A stretch of 64,000 nucleotides of DNA from Clostridium fungisolvens (GCF_014193895.1 NZ_BLZR01000001.1:3224001-3288000); one strand, 5' to 3'; positions 1-10,400 are shown, counted from the stretch's first letter. Notes: a model not told the origin generated them from the sequence alone. Numbers and translations are program-made.

Positions 1-1
1 T

Positions 2-85
2 AATATCGAAGAAAGAAAAAATGAAAAACTAAGAAGACAGCATATGCCTAAAAGATATTGGGCTCATCTCACTGAAGTTAAATAA
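2..85 (+). CDS. C-terminal end of an unidentified protein (partial, cut by window edge)
   Basis: An open frame enters the window at base 2 and ends at a TAA at 83-85, giving 27 residues rich in Lys and Arg that end RYWAHLTEVK. I do not recognise the family with confidence. The basic composition and the position beside apparent remnants would fit the tail of a transposase, but this is a guess. The start and most of the protein lie outside the window. Confidence 0.35.
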   Translation, partial: NIEERKNEKLRRQHMPKRYWAHLTEVK

Positions 86-183
86 AATGTGATATTGGAA
101 CTATGTTGAAATTAAGCGGTTATTCATCCGATGCTTTAATGAGCTTACGCAGAGAATTAATATGATTTTTTCATATTCCATGG

Positions 184-273
184 CTAAAACTGTAAACTCA
201 CTACGTTCGAACAGTACAGTTTTTTAACGCCATTCCATCTAAAAAAATCATTTAATTCTAATAGCTCGCTCAT
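184..273 (-). CDS. Possible 29-residue small ORF
   Basis: An ATG at 273 lies 7 bases downstream of an AGGAG ribosome binding site and opens a 29-codon frame beginning MSELLELNDFFRW. Its 3' end lies inside the hairpin at 186-223, so the last 12 or so residues are encoded by the stem-loop. It could be a real small protein or a truncated remnant. The good ribosome binding site is the only positive evidence, and no function can be proposed. Confidence 0.25.
   Translation of the reverse strand: MSELLELNDFFRWNGVKKLYCSNVVSLQF
186..223 (+). terminator. Hairpin, probable terminator
   Basis: Perfect 9-bp arms AAAACTGTA (186-194) and TACAGTTTT (215-223) are followed on the plus strand by a short T run. 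The loop contains the palindrome TTCGAA. It could end transcription from the partial gene on the left. Confidence 0.5.
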
Positions 274-352
274 ATAGCATCTCCTGCATAACCACTTAAT
301 TCCAAAAATAGTCTTAACATTAGCTGACATAAAACTTAATCTACTAAAAACA

Positions 353-400
353 AAAAACAGCTTTAAGACCATCCTTTAGGATTTCTATAAAGCTGTTTTT
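353..400 (-). terminator. Terminator after the small membrane protein gene
   Basis: The 13-bp arms (353-365 and 388-400, AAAAACAGCTTTA and its complement) enclose a smaller ATCC/GGAT hairpin (371-382). Read on the minus strand the stem is followed by a T-rich tail, 50 bases after the stop codon of the gene ending at 449. The T run on the other side means it could also work on the plus strand. Confidence 0.75.
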
Positions 401-448
401 CTTCATGATCAAATCTTCGCTCAACTAAACTAGCATGTCTTTATAGTA

Positions 449-751
449 TTACATTAACAATTTAACAAGGTAATTACTCACAAAGTAAACTAGTAGATTA
501 TATATAGCTATTATAACTCCACTAATAACAAAATAGCTTATACATTTTTTAAGAGGTTTTTCGTATTTATTTATAGAACTAATTCCCTTATAACAAAAGT
601 ATATAGCTACTGTCCAAGGTATTAACCCCTCAATAGAGACTATAGGGAAAATCATACTTAGTACAGGTATAATATATAGAAATTTACTTCTTTTAGCTAA
701 TTTTATTTCTGTACCATTTACAATTTCTTTTTCTAAAATATTATTTTCCAC
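449..751 (-). CDS. Small membrane protein of unknown function
   Basis: This is a protein of about 100 residues with a short charged N-terminus and three hydrophobic stretches (roughly residues 25-50, 52-60 and 72-95), so it is predicted to sit in the membrane. I do not recognise a family. The frame is open up to a GTG at 763, directly after the stop codon of the upstream ltaS-like gene. That GTG has no spaced ribosome binding site. The GTG at 751 lies 8 bases after AGGTGA, so I prefer it. The gene directly follows the ltaS-like gene and is probably co-transcribed with it, with the terminator at 353-400 ending the unit. Confidence 0.6.
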   Translation of the reverse strand: MENNILEKEIVNGTEIKLAKRSKFLYIIPVLSMIFPIVSIEGLIPWTVAIYFCYKGISSINKYEKPLKKCISYFVISGVIIAIYNLLVYFVSNYLVKLLM

Positions 752-763
752 AGTAACCTTCAC

Positions 764-2623
764 CTACTTCTTAAAATAATCTGCTCTGATAAGCTTGTCA
801 CCTAAGTCAATGCTTTCAAGCATTTTGTCTTTTTCTCCTGGGTAGCTTTCAGTACCTAAGAACTGCCTAGTTGATAAGACAGTATAATTCTTTTTCGTAT
901 TCAAAAGATTTCTTCCAAATATCTTATCTTCCATAGCATTAACATCGGCTCCGAAAAGATAAGCTAAAGTAGGTAGTGTGTCACATTGACCACCATAGGT
1001 TGATATAGTTTTTCCTTTATATCCCTTTGAATATATAATAAGAGGAACTCTCCTATTGTTTTCTTTCCACCAATCACCCTCATATGAAATATTCTTAAGT
1101 TCATCGTCATAGAATTTATGAACCCCTTCATGATCTCCATAAAAAACTACCACTGTATTATCTAACACTCCTGATTTATCTAACTGTTCTAACATTTGTC
1201 CTATATATTTATCTGTATACTGGATGCTTTGGAAGTAACCTCCGAGTTTTGTACCTTCCAATTCTTTCGGCAATTTGATTTCTTTATATTTATCAGGTAT
1301 ATCAAATGGAGCGTGGCTAGTTAACGTAACCGTATAAGCATAAAATGGGGATTTAAGAGCTTTAATCTTTTCTGGTAATTGCTTCAAATAACTCTTATCA
1401 CTTATACCTAAATTTATAACCTCTTCAATATTATAATTAGTTGAATCTATGGCTTTCTCAAAACCTATAGATTTAAGTGCAGGCATCCAATTCCAATAAG
1501 ATCCTTTATCAGGATGTGACGCTAGCGTAGTATATCCTAAACTCTTCATTACATTAGGTAATGAATATTCATAGGTATTAGTTGGATATCTAAAGAAAGT
1601 TGCTCCTTCCCTAACAGGGAATACTGAAGTTTGTGTTATAAGCTCACCATCAGAGCTTGTACCATTATAAGTCTGCTCATAAAAATTATTGAAGTATATG
1701 CTATTAGATAAAATTTTATTTAAAGTTGGTGTAATCTCTTGATTATTTACTTTTTGGTTTATAACAAAGTTCTCTAAAGATTCCCACTGTATTACCAATA
1801 AGTTCTTTCCTTTAAACATTCCCTTATATTCATTATCAGGAAGATTTTCTTTTTTATCATCAAACCATTTTTGCACATTTCTTTGCTCTGAGCTAGAGAT
1901 AACATATGGTTTACTCTCTACATAAAAATTGTAGGAATCAAATATATGATATCCTATTGGTGTAAGGTTAGACATAGTTTGATTAGGTGACCAACTTTTC
2001 CTAAAAATCATCTGATTTGTGAACCCTTTGTTAAGGTTATCTATCTTATAATGAGCATAAGCTAGATATAAAGTCGGAACAATTAATAACAACAAAAACG
2101 CAATAACACTTCTTCTATGATATTTTGCCTTTGAACGCCTTCTAAACATAAGAGCTACTTGTATTATCAAATCCACAACGAATATGATATCCACTATTCT
2201 TATCATAGAAATTACACTACTACTCAAATTATCTAAGTTTGAGGTCATGCTAAACATATGTAAACTTAAAAATGAACTGTTGCTTCTAAAATACCATAAG
2301 TCCCCAATATACAGAATACTTATTATTGTATTTATTACTAAGAAAGCAATAGTTTGTCCTTTGTTTCTAAACAAAAATCCAAAGGATAAAACTAAACAAA
2401 TAAAACTAAAATAAACAAGGAAAGGAGGCATTGAATAAAAAACTCTCATGGGAACGATCCCATTAGCTTTATCATCTGATATTAAAGCTATGAACAACAA
2501 TGATTTTATTAATATAGCTGCAAAACAATACCAAAAAAAATAGCTTTCCTTTATAGTTAAAGCAGCCTTTTTTATTATTCCTCCTGGTGTTCTTCTTTTA
2601 ATTGATCTTTCGTAATTTAACAT
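764..2623 (-). CDS. ltaS: LTA synthase family protein (sulfatase domain)
   Basis: Predicted polyglycerolphosphate lipoteichoic acid synthase, which transfers glycerol phosphate from phosphatidylglycerol outside the membrane. The 619 residues show the LtaS plan: about five N-terminal membrane spans (to about residue 195), then an extracellular sulfatase-type domain. Visible catalytic and Mn-binding residues are Glu281 in WESLENF, the nucleophile Thr322 in NGTSSDGE, and Asp497-His498 in YGDHEG. The ATG at 2623 follows GGAGG by 7 bases. A TTG at 2653 in the same frame lacks a ribosome binding site and is rejected. The gene has its own promoter (2793-2820) and a 160-base leader. Clostridia often carry several LtaS paralogues, so which one this is cannot be told from sequence alone. 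Confidence 0.88.
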   Translation of the reverse strand: MLNYERSIKRRTPGGIIKKAALTIKESYFFWYCFAAILIKSLLFIALISDDKANGIVPMRVFYSMPPFLVYFSFICLVLSFGFLFRNKGQTIAFLVINTIISILYIGDLWYFRSNSSFLSLHMFSMTSNLDNLSSSVISMIRIVDIIFVVDLIIQVALMFRRRSKAKYHRRSVIAFLLLLIVPTLYLAYAHYKIDNLNKGFTNQMIFRKSWSPNQTMSNLTPIGYHIFDSYNFYVESKPYVISSSEQRNVQKWFDDKKENLPDNEYKGMFKGKNLLVIQWESLENFVINQKVNNQEITPTLNKILSNSIYFNNFYEQTYNGTSSDGELITQTSVFPVREGATFFRYPTNTYEYSLPNVMKSLGYTTLASHPDKGSYWNWMPALKSIGFEKAIDSTNYNIEEVINLGISDKSYLKQLPEKIKALKSPFYAYTVTLTSHAPFDIPDKYKEIKLPKELEGTKLGGYFQSIQYTDKYIGQMLEQLDKSGVLDNTVVVFYGDHEGVHKFYDDELKNISYEGDWWKENNRRVPLIIYSKGYKGKTISTYGGQCDTLPTLAYLFGADVNAMEDKIFGRNLLNTKKNYTVLSTRQFLGTESYPGEKDKMLESIDLGDKLIRADYFKK

Positions 2624-2736
2624 ATAGTAACCTCCAAATTGGGATTGAATCAAGAGTTAATATTTAATTTTAATAATTAAAGAGCATATATAGAATTCCT
2701 AACCTAAGTATTAATTTTTACATCCCATATTATCAC

Positions 2737-2776
2737 CAAAACTATTGCTCATCTAGCAACCACAACCAAAGTTTTG
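2737..2776 (-). promoter_or_regulatory. Nested stem-loop in the ltaS leader
   Basis: Within the predicted 5' untranslated region, CAAAACT (complement of 2770-2776) pairs with AGTTTTG (complement of 2737-2743). Between them TTGCT and AGCAA form an inner 5-bp hairpin. It matches no riboswitch class that I recognise. Confidence 0.3.
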
Positions 2777-2792
2777 ATGCAGGAACCATTTA

Positions 2793-2820
2793 ATTATAAC
2801 ATGGTTAAAAGTTTTGTCCA
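2793..2820 (-). promoter_or_regulatory. Sigma-A promoter of ltaS
   Basis: TGGACA (2815-2820) and TATAAT (2793-2798) on the minus strand are separated by 16 bases. Transcription should begin near 2786, leaving a leader of about 160 bases before the ATG at 2623. Confidence 0.65.
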
Positions 2821-2874
2821 TGAACAAAATTTTAACAAAATCTTAACCAATTCTTAAATTTTATTTAAAGAAAA

Positions 2875-2902
2875 AAGAAGCACTCTTTTTAGAGTACTTC
2901 TT
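2875..2902 (-). terminator. Terminator overlapping the folC stop codon
   Basis: Arms 2875-2886 and 2891-2902 (AAGAAG-based, one G-U pair) have the folC TAA (2889-2891) at the loop. A T-rich tail follows on the minus strand. It closes the valS-folC unit. Confidence 0.75.
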
Positions 2903-4196
2903 TTAAAACCGACCTTATAGTTTTTCTCATATCACCTATCATATATAAGGATCCACACACGAGTATTAAGTCATCTTTTTGTGAAGAACTGAAAGCCTTA
3001 ATAAAAGAATCTCTATAGTCTTCTATAATTTCCGTCTGTATACCTTTTTTATCAAGCAATTCTTTGATAACAGTGGATGCTTCAGCTCTATCATTATGAG
3101 GGGTAGTTACTATGGCAGAGTCAGCTAAAGTGCTTATTTTATCTATCATAGCTTCTACTTGTTTGTCAGCTAGTATACCAACTATAACTTTAAGCTTATC
3201 ATACTTAAAATATGTGTTTATGCTGTCAACAAGTTTGGTAATTCCATCAATGTTGTGTGCTCCATCAATAACAACTAATGGAGAATTGTTCATAACTTCC
3301 ATTCTTCCACTCCAGGTTACTTTAGCTAGTGCACTTAATACATGTTGCTTTTCTATTGAAACCCCAATTTCTTTAAGTGTTTCAATAGCCTTTATAGCTA
3401 CAGTACAATTTAATAATTGATGCTTACCAAGTAGAGACAACTTAATATTATAGGATTCATTATCTGTTGTGATTAAAACTCTTTGAGAATTATTTTCTGC
3501 TTTTGGTTCTATAAGCTCTGCCCATTGATTATTTACTTTATATATCTTAGAATTTCTTTCACTGGCTATTTTTTTAATAACTTTCATAGCTTCATCCACT
3601 AATGGATAGACAACTACTGGGATATTTTCTTTTATTATGCCAGCCTTTTCATAAGCTATTTTTTCTAAGGTATCTCCTAGAATATTCATATGATCAAAAC
3701 TTATAGAAGTTATAACAGAAAGCATTGGAGTCACAACATTAGTAGAATCTAGCCTTCCCCCAAGGCCAACCTCTACTACAGCATAATCTACATTTTCATC
3801 ATAAAAATACTTAAACATAGCTGCTGTTATTATTTCAAATTCTGTAGGGCTTTCATATCCAAGTCTAATCACTTCATCCACAGCCACTTTAACATCACTA
3901 ACCACTTCTGCTAGATCAGATTTAGGTATATTATTTTTATTTATCTGGATTCTCTCTTCAAATTCCTCGATATATGGGGAAGTGTACATTCCTACCTTAT
4001 ACCCAGATTCCATGAGGATTGAAGTTATCATTGATGTGGTTGACCCTTTTCCGTTAGTTCCTGCTATATGGATTGCTTTTAGCTTTTTATGAGGAGACCC
4101 AAGAAGCTCTAAAAGCTTCTCAGTTCTCTCTAGACCATAATTACTTCCAAACTTTGCAGTTTCAGTTATATATTTTATAGCTTCATCATAATTCAT
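2889..4196 (-). CDS. folC: Folylpolyglutamate synthase / dihydrofolate synthase
   Basis: Adds glutamate to folates, or to dihydropteroate, using ATP in the cytoplasm. The 435 residues are the usual FolC length. The P-loop is GTNGKGST (46-53). The Mur-ligase-type motif GLGGRLDSTN and the family signature SFDHMNILG follow, then the ligase C-terminal domain with VIDGAHN. The ATG at 4196 follows AGGTGG by 7 bases. It lies only 14 bases after the valS stop, with no terminator or promoter between, so both are expressed from the valine T-box leader. This valS-folC pairing is common in Firmicutes. Whether the enzyme is bifunctional (dihydrofolate synthase as well) cannot be told from sequence. Confidence 0.95.
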   Translation of the reverse strand: MNYDEAIKYITETAKFGSNYGLERTEKLLELLGSPHKKLKAIHIAGTNGKGSTTSMITSILMESGYKVGMYTSPYIEEFEERIQINKNNIPKSDLAEVVSDVKVAVDEVIRLGYESPTEFEIITAAMFKYFYDENVDYAVVEVGLGGRLDSTNVVTPMLSVITSISFDHMNILGDTLEKIAYEKAGIIKENIPVVVYPLVDEAMKVIKKIASERNSKIYKVNNQWAELIEPKAENNSQRVLITTDNESYNIKLSLLGKHQLLNCTVAIKAIETLKEIGVSIEKQHVLSALAKVTWSGRMEVMNNSPLVVIDGAHNIDGITKLVDSINTYFKYDKLKVIVGILADKQVEAMIDKISTLADSAIVTTPHNDRAEASTVIKELLDKKGIQTEIIEDYRDSFIKAFSSSQKDDLILVCGSLYMIGDMRKTIRSVLKEVL

Positions 4197-4210
4197 AAGA
4201 ATGCCACCTA

Positions 4211-6853
4211 TTATAATGAGCTAATTCTTGCAAGGACTGCTTCTAACATTTCTTTATATTTTTCTCCCTTAGCTCTCTCAGCATCAACAACTTCCTTTGG
4301 TGCCTTATTTACAAAGCCTGGATTATTTACTTTCTTTTCAACTCTTAGTATTTCACCTTCAAGTTTAGTCTTTTCTTTGTTAAGTCTGTCTAGTTCTTTT
4401 TCTCTATCAACTAAATCAAGTAGAGGCATGAATAACTCCCCACCTTGAACTACAACTGATACAGCATTTTCAGGAACTTCCTTCTTATCTGTAATGAATG
4501 CTACTTCTGAGGCAGAAGCTAATTTTTCTATATATGATCTTCCATTTTCGAAAGCTCTTTTACTTTCATCCGCAATATAAGCTATAACCTTAGCTTTTCT
4601 TGATGGAGGTACATTCATTTCCGCTCTTACATTTCTTAGAGCCTTTATAGCCTCAATTATTAAAGTCATGTCTTTTTCTGCAATTTCATCATGAAGATTT
4701 TCTTCATATACTGGCCATTTTGATATTGTTATTGATTCATATTCTGCATCTAAGTGAGTGTATATTTCTTCAGTTATAAAAGGCATTACTGGATGTAGAA
4801 GTTGTAATCCAGTTGTAAGAACCTTAAATAATACATTATATACAACACCTTTTGACTTTTCATCATTACCATATAAAACTGGTTTTGCAAGCTCTATATA
4901 CCAATCACAAAGTTCAGTCCACATAAAGTCATATATCTTTTGAAGTGCAATACCAAGTTCAAAGTTTTCTATGTTATCAGTTACTTCTTTTACTATGGTA
5001 TTAAGCTTTGAAAGAATATATTTATCAGCTAAGCTGTATTCAGTACAATCTTTATACTTATCCATAAGATCTCTATCAAGGTTCATCATAACAAATCTTG
5101 AAGCATTCCAGATCTTATTTGCAAAGTTTCTTGCTGATTCAACTTTTTCTGGGAAGAATCTTATATCATTTCCTGGTGCATTACCATTTACAAGCATAAA
5201 TCTTAAAGCGTCTGCACCGTAAGTTTCGATTACATCTAGTGGATCTACACCGTTACCAAGAGATTTACTCATCTTCTTACCTTCAGAATCTCTTATGATT
5301 CCGTGGATTAATACATTTTCAAATGGAACTTCTCCCATGTTATGAATACCTGAGAAGATCATTCTTGCTACCCAGAAGAATATTATATCGTAACCTGTAA
5401 CTAAAGTACTTGTTGGATAGAAATATTTTAAATCATCAGTTTTATCTGGCCAACCAAGTGTTGAGAAAGGCCATAGTGCTGATGAAAACCAAGTATCAAG
5501 CACATCTGTTTCTTGGTAAAGACTTTCTGAATTACATTTTGAACATGTTGTTGGAGTTCCTTCAGAAACTATTATCTCTCCACAATCCTTACAGTACCAA
5601 ACTGGAATTCTATGTCCCCACCATAACTGTCTTGATATACACCAATCTTGAATGTTTTCCATCCAGTTAAAGTATGTCTTTTCAAATCTTTCAGGTATGA
5701 ACTTTGTCTTCTTTTCCTTTACAGCATCTACTGCTGGTTTTGCTAAAGATTCCATCTTAACATACCATTGTTTTGATATTATTGGTTCTATAACTGTACT
5801 ACATCTATCATGAGTTCCTACATTGTGAGTATGAGGCTTAATTTTCACTAAAAGTCCTTGCTCATCTAAGTCTTTAACCATTTGATTTCTAGCATCATAT
5901 CTATCTAAACCTTGGTATTTACCACCTAATTCATTTATAGTACCTTTATCATCCATAACTCTTATTTGTGGAAGGTTATGTCTCTTTCCTACTTCATAGT
6001 CATTAGGATCGTGTGCTGGAGTTATCTTAACTGCTCCAGTTCCAAACTCTATATCAACATAGTCATCTGCTACTACTGGTATTTCTCTTCCTACTAGTGG
6101 AAGTATTAAAGTTTTTCCTATTAAGTGTTTAAATCTCTCATCATTAGGATTTACTGCAACTGCTGTATCTCCCAGTAGAGTTTCTGGTCTTGTTGTTGCA
6201 ATTTCTAAGAATTCATCTGAATCTTTAACTGGGTATTTGATGTGCCAGAAGTTTCCTTCATGCTCTTCATATTCTATTTCAGCATCAGATAATGCAGTCT
6301 GACATTTTGGACACCAGTTAGTTATTCTATTTCCTTGGTATATAAGACCTTCATTATATAATTTTACGAATACATGTTTTACAGCTTTATTTAGATTTTC
6401 ATCCATTGTGAAAGCTTCTCTTGTGAAGTCAGCAGAGCATCCCATCTTCTTAAGCTGAGTTCTTATTCTTTCTCTGTATTCATCAGTCCATTCCCAAACT
6501 TTTTCAAGGAAAGCTTCTCTTCCCATTTCTTTTTTCTTAAGGCCTTGCTTTAACAATTCATTCTCAACTTTAACTTCAGTAGCTATACTTGCATGGTCCT
6601 CTCCTGGAAGCCATAAAGTACTGAAGCCTTGCATTCTCTTAAATCTTATAAGCATATCTTGAAGAGTATTATCAAGTGCATGACCTAAGTGAAGCTTACC
6701 AGTTATATTTGGTGGTGGCATTATTATTGTATATGGCTTTTTATTTTCATCAACTTCTGGAGTAAAGTATTTTTTTTCCTCCCAAGTCTTATATAGTCTT
6801 TCTTCAAATTCTTTTGGATCATAGGTAGTTGCAATATTTTTTTCTTCTAGCAT
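4211..6853 (-). CDS. valS: Valyl-tRNA synthetase
   Basis: Charges tRNA-Val with valine. A class I synthetase of 880 residues, the family's usual length. It shows the HIGH-type motif HLGH at 55-58 and KMSKS at 527-531. Between them lie the CP1 editing domain and Cys pairs (CPKC; CKDC...CSKC) typical of bacterial ValRS. A C-terminal coiled coil (last 70 or so residues) is typical of ValRS. The ATG at 6853 follows AAGGAGG. Expression is controlled by the T-box leader upstream (7083-7422), which links it to the level of uncharged tRNA-Val. folC follows in the same unit. Confidence 0.97.
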   Translation of the reverse strand: MLEEKNIATTYDPKEFEERLYKTWEEKKYFTPEVDENKKPYTIIMPPPNITGKLHLGHALDNTLQDMLIRFKRMQGFSTLWLPGEDHASIATEVKVENELLKQGLKKKEMGREAFLEKVWEWTDEYRERIRTQLKKMGCSADFTREAFTMDENLNKAVKHVFVKLYNEGLIYQGNRITNWCPKCQTALSDAEIEYEEHEGNFWHIKYPVKDSDEFLEIATTRPETLLGDTAVAVNPNDERFKHLIGKTLILPLVGREIPVVADDYVDIEFGTGAVKITPAHDPNDYEVGKRHNLPQIRVMDDKGTINELGGKYQGLDRYDARNQMVKDLDEQGLLVKIKPHTHNVGTHDRCSTVIEPIISKQWYVKMESLAKPAVDAVKEKKTKFIPERFEKTYFNWMENIQDWCISRQLWWGHRIPVWYCKDCGEIIVSEGTPTTCSKCNSESLYQETDVLDTWFSSALWPFSTLGWPDKTDDLKYFYPTSTLVTGYDIIFFWVARMIFSGIHNMGEVPFENVLIHGIIRDSEGKKMSKSLGNGVDPLDVIETYGADALRFMLVNGNAPGNDIRFFPEKVESARNFANKIWNASRFVMMNLDRDLMDKYKDCTEYSLADKYILSKLNTIVKEVTDNIENFELGIALQKIYDFMWTELCDWYIELAKPVLYGNDEKSKGVVYNVLFKVLTTGLQLLHPVMPFITEEIYTHLDAEYESITISKWPVYEENLHDEIAEKDMTLIIEAIKALRNVRAEMNVPPSRKAKVIAYIADESKRAFENGRSYIEKLASASEVAFITDKKEVPENAVSVVVQGGELFMPLLDLVDREKELDRLNKEKTKLEGEILRVEKKVNNPGFVNKAPKEVVDAERAKGEKYKEMLEAVLARISSL

Positions 6854-7082
6854 CTAAGTTCCTCCTTAATTTCCCGGTAAATAATTTTTCTAAATGTGAT
6901 TTTTCTAAAGATTTATCATCTGCTATGAACTTTCATATCTGAGTTTTCTATATATACATGCTCTTAACAGTTATATAGTTGTGATAAATCTTACAAGTGA
7001 ATAAATTCTATCTTTTATTGTTGTAAAAATTAGCAAAGCAAATAAAGTATTTTATCATTAAATGCTTACAATTTTTAAACAA

Positions 7083-7422
7083 TAAAAAAAGAGCCTTCAT
7101 CCATAAAAGGACGAAGACTCGCGGTACCACCTTTTTTCTCTCAACCTAAGTTAAGAGCTCTTTAACCTTTAACGATATCGCTACCGTCTCTACCTACTTT
7201 AGGAATTATATGCAAGCCATCAAAGTTTTTTATATCTACTATAGTACATATAAAACTATAACCTAGCATTTATTTAATTTCCTTTATTCAGCAGAGAAGC
7301 TCAAAAGCTACCTTCAAAGCACACCATACGAAAAACCTTACAGCCTACGGATTTTTCTCTCTAATTATGTTCTATGCCTTTACTCCTCTTTTTCAAAGCT
7401 TTTACATATAAATTATAGTAAT
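7083..7422 (-). promoter_or_regulatory. T-box riboswitch leader of valS
   Basis: The conserved T-box core AGGTGGTACCGCG is present on the minus strand (complement of 7120-7132). The intrinsic terminator hairpin follows immediately (7091-7120: GAGTCTTCGTCC paired to GGATGAAGGCTC, then a run of T at 7083-7090). Roughly 290 bases upstream form the stem I region. A GTA triplet (valine) lies at 7309-7311 on the 3' side of the candidate specifier loop, after GAA. That assignment was made by eye and needs folding. Uncharged tRNA-Val is expected to stabilise the antiterminator and allow valS-folC transcription. The 230 bases between terminator and valS show no gene. Confidence 0.95.
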
Positions 7423-7450
7423 ATTATATTACAACATCATATTTTGTCAA
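7423..7450 (-). promoter_or_regulatory. Promoter of the valS T-box leader
   Basis: A consensus TTGACA (7445-7450) and consensus TATAAT (7423-7428) lie 16 bases apart on the minus strand. They sit 12 bases after the stop codon of the activase gene, so valS-folC has its own start of transcription. Confidence 0.85.
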
Positions 7451-7461
7451 CTATTGAGATA

Positions 7462-10400
7462 TTATTTTTTACTCGTTGCCACTTCTTCAAATATATCTTT
7501 CTTTATTTCTTCATTTTCTTTTAGATTTTTGAACGCTACAGAAAGCATTAATTTAATTCTGTTTAATTGATTAACTTCTGAAGCACCTGGATCATAGTCA
7601 ACAGCGGTTATATTTGACATAGGATACTTATGTCTTATAGCTTTTATCATACCTTTACCTGTAACGTGGTTTGGAAGGCAAGCAAATGGCTGCATGCATA
7701 TTACATTATTAACTCCACTCTCTATAAGTTCAAGCATTTCAGCTGTTAGGAACCAACCTTCTCCTGTTTGATGCCCAAGAGATAATATTGTTGATGCAAG
7801 TTCTCCTAATTCTTTTATATGCTTTGGAGGAGAAAATCTCTTACTTCTTACAAGTTCTTCCTTCATTGTATTTCTATATCTCTCCATAAACCATATAGCT
7901 GCATTAGATATCTCTCTTCCCATCTTACCAAATGATAAGTACTTAGACTTAAAGTCTTGATCATAAGCTGAGTAGAAGAAGAAATCAAGTAAATCAGGAA
8001 CAACAGCTTCAGCCCCTTCTTCTTCAAGAAGATTAACTATATCATTGTTTGCAGTTGGGTGGAATTTAACAAGTATTTCTCCAACCACTCCTACCTTAGG
8101 CTTAACTACATCAGTTATTTCTAAATCATCAAATTCTCTTATTATATTCTTAACATTATTCTTAAATAATCTATGTCCACCTTTTATAACATTTTCCTTA
8201 GCTAGATTATTCCACTTCTCATATAGAGCATTAGCTGATCCCTTAACTTTTTCATACGGTCTAACTCTATATAGAACCCTCATTAAAAGATCCCCATAAA
8301 CTAATGCCATAAGAGCCTTGTCTAAAAGCTTTGGAGTTATCTTAAAACCAGGCTGTGGTTCTAACCCTACTGCATTTAAAGATATTATTGGAATTCCTTG
8401 ATAACCTGCTTCTCTTAATGCTTTCTTTAAGAAACCAACATAGTTAGTTGCTCTACATCCACCACCAGTTTGAGTTATTATAACAGAAGTGTTATTTGGA
8501 TCATATTTTCCAGACTTAAGAGCATGAATCATTTGACCAACAACTATTATGGATGGATAGCAAGCATCATTATTTACAAATTTTAATCCTTCTTCAACAG
8601 CTTGTTTATCTGTAGAAGGAAGTACTTCCATATTATACCCACTTGCTTTAAAAGCTTCTTGAACTATTTCAAAGTGTATCGGCGACATTTGTGGAGCCAA
8701 AATTGTATGAGTCTTTCTCATTTCTTTAGTGAAAGGAACTGTATGATAGCTTGTATCTTCTTTGTGAGGAACATACCCATTTCTTTCTCTTTCTTCTAAA
8801 GCTGCTTTTAAAGATCTTATTCTTATCTTAATAGCTCCTAAATTATTTCCTTCATCTATCTTTAATACTGTATATATCTTACCATCACTTGCTAAAATCT
8901 CTTGAACTTGGTCAGTGGTTACTGCATCTAGCCCACATCCAAAAGAATTAAGCTGTATCAATTCAAGATTTTCTTGAGTAGCTACAAAGCTCGCAGCTGA
9001 ATATAATCTTGAATGGTAAACCCACTGATCTACAACTCTAAGTGGTCTTTGGACTTTTCCTAAATGGCTTACACTATCTTCAGTAAGAACAGCCATTCCA
9101 AAGCTTGTAATAACATCTGGTATACCGTGATTTATTTCAGGATCTATGTGGTATGGTCTACCAGCAAGCACTATTCCTTTCTTACCAGTCTTCTCTAAGT
9201 ATTCTAGTACTTCTTCACCTTTTGATTGAATATCTCTCTTATACTGCTCTCTTTCATCCCAAGCAGCATCGACAGCTTCTTTTGCTTCAGCAGCTGTTAC
9301 TCCAAAGCTCTTAAATTCATCCTCAATTCTCTTATAAAGTCTTTCTTTATTGTTCAATGAGAAGAACGGATTCATAAAGTTTATATCCTTTTCCTTAATA
9401 ACGTCCATATTATTTTTTATAACTTCTGGATAAGAAGTTACTATAGGACAATTGTAATTGTTGTTAGCTTCTTTAAACTCTTTTTGTTCAAAAGCAACAC
9501 TTGGATAGAATATATTCTTTATTCCTCTTACTATTAACGCCTCTATATGTCCATGAACTATTTTTGCTGGATAACAAGCTGACTCTGAAGGTATTGATTC
9601 TATGCCCATTTCATAAATTTTCTTTGATGAAATTGGAGATAATTCAACTCTAAAGCCAAGCTTTGTTAGCATTGTGAACCAAAACGGATAATTTTCGTAG
9701 AAATTTAATACTCTAGGAACTCCTATTGTACCTCTCTTCGCTTCATCCTTCTTAAGTGGTCTATAGCTAAAGGTTCTTTTAAGTTTATAATCATATAAAT
9801 TTGGTATATCATTCTTCTTCTTATCTTTACCTAATGGTCTTTCACATCTATTACCGGATATGTACTCTTCATCAGTAGAGAACTTGTTAATAGTTAAAAG
9901 ACAGTTGTTTCCACAAAGCCCACATCTTCTTAAATCAGTGTCTATAGTAAAGCTTTCTAATTGTTCTTTTTCAAGAAGTGTTGTTTTTCTTCCTTCTTCT
10001 AATCTTTCCTTAGCTATTATTGCAGCTCCAAAAGCTCCCATAAGACCAGCTATATCAGGTCTCACAGCCTCTCTTTCAGACAGAAGTTCAAAGCCTCTAA
10101 GTACTGCATCATTATAGAAAGTACCACCTTGAACAATTATTTTCTTGCCTAGTTCTTTAGGATCTCTTATCTTTATAACTTTAAAAACCGCATTCTTTAT
10201 TACCGAATAAGAAAGTCCAGCAGATATATCTCCAACAAAAGCTCCTTCTTTTTGTGCTTGTTTAACCCTTGAGTTCATAAACACTGTGCATCTTGAACCA
10301 AGGTCAACAGGCTGTTCAGATAAAACAGCTTCCTTAGCAAAATCAGCTATTTCCATATTTAATGAATTAGCAAAAGTTTCTATAAAAGATCCACAACCAG

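Larger units (their letters stand above)
86..448. other. Gene-poor edge region with remnants and hairpins
   Basis: This stretch has no convincing full-length gene. A 20-codon open frame on the plus strand (103-165, beginning MLKLSGYSSD) follows the partial ORF in another frame and reads like a coding remnant. The rest holds a possible 29-residue ORF on the minus strand (184-273) and two hairpins (186-223 and 353-400), which are listed separately. Confidence 0.5.
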
